Source of the DNA: Agaribacterium haliotis
GTDB taxonomy: Bacteria > Pseudomonadota > Gammaproteobacteria > Pseudomonadales > Cellvibrionaceae
Direction of reading: 5' to 3'
Assembly (NCBI RefSeq): GCF_002312815.1
Contig: NZ_NKQJ01000003.1
Location: forward strand, 1 to 64,000
Length of the DNA: 64,000 bases
The position numbers were made by a program, and so were the translations under genes. The notes under the pieces are model-generated. The model was not told where the DNA came from and searched no databases. It worked only from the letters and a program-made list of their open reading frames with translations. This document shows, piece after piece, positions 60,510 through 64,000 of the stretch (position 1 is the first letter of the stretch; every line of letters starts with the position of its first letter).

Positions 60510-63023
60510 ATGAGCCCGACGCAATTCCCACAACGGCTGCGCGCAAACAAACTCTGCCCTCTGGCTGTCGCTATTGGCTTGAGCCTGCCAGCAGGCGGCG
60601 CACTCGCCGCCGATTCCAGCCCCAAATTAGAAGAAGTCATTGTTGCCGCGCAAAAACGCAGTGAAAACCTGCAGGACGTACCGCTGTCTGTTGCGGCTAT
60701 GAGCGGCCAAAAAATGAATGAAGCCGGCATCACTACCGTTGCCGATATCAGTGTACATATGCCCAATATCCACCTGACCGAGACAGGCTTTAGCACCCAG
60801 CTGCGCGTGCGGGGCATCGGCTCGGACAACAGCCAGGGTTTTGAGCAAAGTGTCGGCATGTACGTCGACGGTATTTATCACGGCCGCGCGCAATTATTTC
60901 GCCTACCGATGATGGACATGCAACGCGTTGAACTCTTGCGCGGCCCGCAGTCAACGCTGTTTGGCAAAAACTCTATTGCCGGCGCGTTAAATTTAACCAC
61001 CGCGCGCCCAACGGATGACTTCCAGGGCGAACTGCGCCTCTCTCACGAGCCCGAATACCAGCAGAACGAGATCAACGCAGTTTTGTCGGGCGGGCTGAGC
61101 GATACACTGCGCGCGCGCTTGGCGCTTCGCGACTACAGCGAGGACGGCTATTTCTACAACAGCAGCAAAGACCGCGACGAAGCGCAAAGTGAACAAAGCG
61201 CCGTGCGCTTGAGCTTAGAGTGGGATGCAACAAAAGATTTAGCTCTGTTTTTAAAGGCTGAGCAAAACAAATTTGAAACCCACGGGCGGCCGATGGAAAT
61301 CACCCATGACGTCGCACTCGATGGCTCTCCATTTGGCAATTTAAATTACGCCACTATTTTAAGCACACCAATTTCAGCCGGAGGGCTTGGCGAAAGCGAG
61401 CTCGAAAGCAAGCGGGACTACACCCGTCAAAGTGATGCCGACGAATACAGCGACAACACCGTAAAGAACCTCACCTTTATCGCCGACTACCAATGGGGCG
61501 ACTACAGTCTCAGTGCGGTCAGCGGCTGGCTCGACTTCAACTACGACGAAATCTGTGACTGCGACTACACCGCATCCAATATTCTGCCGCTGCCACTGGG
61601 TGAAGACTACGAGCAGTTCAGTCAGGAACTGCGCATCGCCAGCCCCACTGACGGCAAGTTCGAGTGGCTCGCAGGCCTGTATTTTCAAAATTGGGAACAG
61701 GAGTTTTACGACGAGTTAAGCATTACCGCAGACAATCTGATGCCTGCAAAACTCGGCCCATCGAACCCCAATCCCGCCATTGGCGCAGCCTTGCAAGCGC
61801 TCGCCAACTCGGGCCTGCGCCGCGACTTTGAGCAGAGCTCAGACTCCTACGCAGCCTTTGGCCGCTTCAGCTACAAAGCCACCGACAAGCTCAAGCTGAC
61901 CTTTGGCGCACGCTATACCGTTGAAGAAAAACAAGCCCACAAACACTTGTGGTTATTCGATACTGCGACGCACGCGCCGCATACAGACCCGGTACGAGCC
62001 GCGCAACTCGGTGCCATTTATGTCAATCCGGCGCTGTTTCGCGCGGAATCCGACCAAGCGGTTGTAGGCCAAGACAGTCAGGGCAATACTGTGCCGCTGG
62101 TTTGGTCTGGGCACAACGTTAAAAAAACACGCAAAGAAAATGTGTTCACCCCGCTTGTTGATGTGCAATATCAACTTAACGACAACAACATGCTCTACGC
62201 GCTGTACACTACAGGCTATAAAGCCGGCGGTTTTGACCCTCGCTCAAACAGCGTCGGCAACCTGGCAACGCCGGTCACCGATGTCGGCAACCGCACCGAA
62301 GACAACCCCTACCTGTATTTTGAGTTCGAAGAAGAAACCAGCACAACCTACGAGCTCGGTTCAAAAAATACCGTTGGTGACGGCCGCGGCGAAATAAACA
62401 TCGCCCTATTCCGCACCGTGTACAAGGATTTACAAGTCGCGCAATTTGACGGCGCCGTCGGTTTTAATACCGGCAACGCCCCTGAGACTGTTGTGCAAGG
62501 CATAGAGCTCGATGGCCGCTGGGCGATTAGCGAGCACTTGATTGCCAGCTACGGCGCCAGCTACCTGGATTTTGAATACACGGATTTTAAACACGGTAAC
62601 TGCTATGCCGGGCAGAGCCCAAGCGGCAGCCTCGGGGGTATTCCAACCTGTGACTACACCGGCAAGCGCGGTGTCTACACTCCCGATTACACCATCAACC
62701 TTAGCTTGGACTACCGCCGGGACATCGCCCGCAATATGCAGTTTGTGACAGTGCTCGATGCCCAGCAAGTCGACGGCCACAACGTGCACGTCAACCTCGA
62801 TCCAGCCGGGGAAATTGATAGCTATACCATGCTCGGTGCGCGTATCGCCTTAGAAACGGCTCACTGGTCGCTGGCACTGCTCGGTAAAAACTTGCTCGAC
62901 GAGTACGTCATCAGTTATTCGGGCAATGCACCACTGGCTGAAACCAACTTCTATACCAATACGCACTACAGCACTGTGCGCCGACCGAGAACCATCGCCC
63001 TGGAAGCCGCAGTGCGCTTTTAG
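60510..63023 (+). CDS. TonB-dependent outer-membrane receptor
   Basis: Outer-membrane transporter energised by TonB. The ATG at 60510 with GGAG eight bases upstream gives 837 residues; frame is open to 60471. Signal peptide ends about GGALAA, TonB box EEVIVAAQKR, plug domain with RVRGIGSD, VGMYVDGIYHGR and RVELLRGPQSTLFGKN, then a 22-strand-type barrel ending in aromatic-terminated AAVRF. No N-terminal signalling extension and no adjacent sigma/anti-sigma genes, so no FecA-type regulation. Substrate cannot be told; the layout resembles the large family found in Cellvibrionales and sphingomonads. Confidence 0.93.
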   Translation: MSPTQFPQRLRANKLCPLAVAIGLSLPAGGALAADSSPKLEEVIVAAQKRSENLQDVPLSVAAMSGQKMNEAGITTVADISVHMPNIHLTETGFSTQLRVRGIGSDNSQGFEQSVGMYVDGIYHGRAQLFRLPMMDMQRVELLRGPQSTLFGKNSIAGALNLTTARPTDDFQGELRLSHEPEYQQNEINAVLSGGLSDTLRARLALRDYSEDGYFYNSSKDRDEAQSEQSAVRLSLEWDATKDLALFLKAEQNKFETHGRPMEITHDVALDGSPFGNLNYATILSTPISAGGLGESELESKRDYTRQSDADEYSDNTVKNLTFIADYQWGDYSLSAVSGWLDFNYDEICDCDYTASNILPLPLGEDYEQFSQELRIASPTDGKFEWLAGLYFQNWEQEFYDELSITADNLMPAKLGPSNPNPAIGAALQALANSGLRRDFEQSSDSYAAFGRFSYKATDKLKLTFGARYTVEEKQAHKHLWLFDTATHAPHTDPVRAAQLGAIYVNPALFRAESDQAVVGQDSQGNTVPLVWSGHNVKKTRKENVFTPLVDVQYQLNDNNMLYALYTTGYKAGGFDPRSNSVGNLATPVTDVGNRTEDNPYLYFEFEEETSTTYELGSKNTVGDGRGEINIALFRTVYKDLQVAQFDGAVGFNTGNAPETVVQGIELDGRWAISEHLIASYGASYLDFEYTDFKHGNCYAGQSPSGSLGGIPTCDYTGKRGVYTPDYTINLSLDYRRDIARNMQFVTVLDAQQVDGHNVHVNLDPAGEIDSYTMLGARIALETAHWSLALLGKNLLDEYVISYSGNAPLAETNFYTNTHYSTVRRPRTIALEAAVRF

Positions 63024-63062
63024 GGCCTTTACCAGAGCCTGCTGATTATTCTCTACTACAGC

Positions 63063-63113
63063 AAGCGGCCAACAAGTGAGCGGCTTAAAGCTCGCGCTTG
63101 GCCGCTTTGTTAT
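63063..63113 (+). terminator. terminator of the TonB receptor gene, overlapping the convergent gene
   Basis: A 10-bp stem AAGCGGCCAA (63063-63072) / TTGGCCGCTT (63098-63107) with an inner GAGC/GCTC, followed by TGTTATTTTT. The 3' arm lies inside the last codons of the convergent YihY-family gene. Confidence 0.55.
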
Positions 63114-64000
63114 TTTTATCGGCGCTGCTATCGCTGTCTTGGTCCAACTCAGCAATCACCGACGGCAAATCATCGGCCGGCGCGTGCCCCGAAAACAACT
63201 GCTCGAGACTGACATCAAACTGCTCGTCGACACTGTCGCGCAAGTGCGCGCAGCGCTGGCGGTAGTCAAACATCCAGGCGTCATCGCCTTCGAGAGGTGG
63301 CGCCTGTTTGGCAAGCTTCATCTCACTGATACGAGCGGCTTCTTTGAGGGTCAGCGAATTAAGGTCGCGACTTAACACATAGCGGCCGCTATCGGTCACC
63401 GCAATCCAGCCGGCTTTGACCAGCGTCGAGCGCAGGCTCTGCCAGTAAACCAGGCTCAGGCCCAGGGCAATGCAATCGCGGTCAGTCACCGAAGCGCCGG
63501 TTTGCGCGCGCTGGCGAAATAAATACAGGCACAGCAATACCGCCTGCATATCGCTCAGTGTCCGGCGCCTTGCGCCGTGTACCTCTTCGGTAATGGCACG
63601 CACCAATACCGCTCCGCCAAGCACCAGCACCCACAGTAAATTTACCCACATCAAAAACAGCGGCACCGCAGCAAAGGCGCCGTAAACCAACTTAATGCTC
63701 GAGTTGGCAACCATGGCTGCAAAACCGAGTTTCAATAACTCAAAACCAAGTGCGGTAATGGTGCCGCCGATCAATGCGAACTTTAACGGTACCCGGCAGT
63801 TGGGCACGGCGGCATAAAGCAGGGTAAACATCATTGTCGACATGAAAATTGGGATCAATTTAAACAGCGCTGCGGCGACCCCAATCGGGTCATAGCCCTC
63901 TACCAACAACCTTACCGAAAGCAAGTAGGTGCTCATGGTCAAACCCACGCCGAGCATAAGTGGGCCGATCGTCAACACCGCCCAGTACAATAAAAAGCTA
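63085..64000 (-). CDS. YihY/UPF0761 family inner-membrane protein, partial
   Basis: The frame stays open to the right edge, so the N-terminus is missing. The visible 305 codons contain several transmembrane segments (SFLLYWAVLTIGPLMLGVGL, KLIPIFMSTMMFTLLYAAVPN and LVYGAFAAVPLFLMWVNLLWVLVLGGAVL regions), diagnostic of the YihY (formerly BrkB) family, then a cytosolic C-terminal extension of about 150 residues with winged-helix-like spacing. Function of the family is unsettled. Confidence 0.9.
   Translation of the reverse strand, partial: SFLLYWAVLTIGPLMLGVGLTMSTYLLSVRLLVEGYDPIGVAAALFKLIPIFMSTMMFTLLYAAVPNCRVPLKFALIGGTITALGFELLKLGFAAMVANSSIKLVYGAFAAVPLFLMWVNLLWVLVLGGAVLVRAITEEVHGARRRTLSDMQAVLLCLYLFRQRAQTGASVTDRDCIALGLSLVYWQSLRSTLVKAGWIAVTDSGRYVLSRDLNSLTLKEAARISEMKLAKQAPPLEGDDAWMFDYRQRCAHLRDSVDEQFDVSLEQLFSGHAPADDLPSVIAELDQDSDSSADKNNKAAKREL

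Overview
The window reads as a chromosomal housekeeping region of a gammaproteobacterium. Gene order follows the Pseudomonas/Cellvibrio-type backbone: tyrS beside an rRNA promoter, then M23 peptidase-anmK; rsmI/lpoA-yraN-diaA-dolP; sspBA-pet-rpsI-rplM-zapE/zapG-degS; hisDG-murA-ibaG; yrbG-kdsDC-lptCAB-rpoN-ptsN-rapZ-ptsO-mgtE; yhdP-rng-maf-mreDCB/gatCAB. Protein similarity and synteny would fit Cellvibrionaceae or a close relative, but the genus is an inference. I see no phage, insertion sequence, CRISPR array, tRNA or rRNA gene body.

Layout. 1-320: leftward rRNA operon promoter(s), with the rRNA genes outside the left edge, and the tyrS terminator. 0.3-11.4 kb: tyrS, cell-wall turnover genes (M23, anmK), and the rsmI / lpoA-yraN-diaA-dolP block, then a LemA-M48 protease pair. 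11.4-17.5 kb, all leftward: a Yip1-like membrane protein, sspB-sspA, a bc1 operon in which cytochrome b and cytochrome c1 are one 746-codon polypeptide, and rpsI-rplM. 17.5-20.6 kb: a palindromic intergenic element, zapE, zapG and degS/algW. 20.7-25 kb, leftward: hisD, hisG, murA, ibaG and a solitary mlaC. 25-34.8 kb, rightward: the lipopolysaccharide / sigma-54 / nitrogen-PTS block, mgtE and darP. 34.8-43.5 kb, leftward: yhdP, rng, maf, mreD, mreC, mreB. 43.7-48.5 kb, rightward: gatCAB, a small PA4642-type gene, cysZ and yqhA. 48.7-50.6 kb: an accessory lipoprotein with a Ser-Pro repeat and a DUF4870-like membrane protein. 50.7-57.5 kb: a TPP-riboswitch-controlled thiamin operon, thiC-thiO-thiS-thiG-thiDE-thiF(rhodanese). 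57.6-64 kb: a twin-receiver protein with a ruined GGDEF domain, an rhlB-like helicase, a TonB-dependent receptor and the end of a YihY-family gene.

Most genes form recognisable pathways: envelope assembly (anmK, lpoA, murA, mreBCD, lptABC, kdsCD, mlaC, yhdP, dolP), translation (tyrS, rsmI, rpsI, rplM, gatCAB, darP), thiamin synthesis and respiration. The less ordinary points are the cytochrome b-c1 fusion with two additional predicted helices before an internal signal-like segment, an mreC reading frame whose conserved N-terminus has no standard start codon, several genes missing from otherwise conserved blocks (mlaFED/mlaB, hpf, tldD/pmbA, hisC), and an SD-sequestering hairpin in the thiC leader. 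I did not find a clearly novel multi-gene system.
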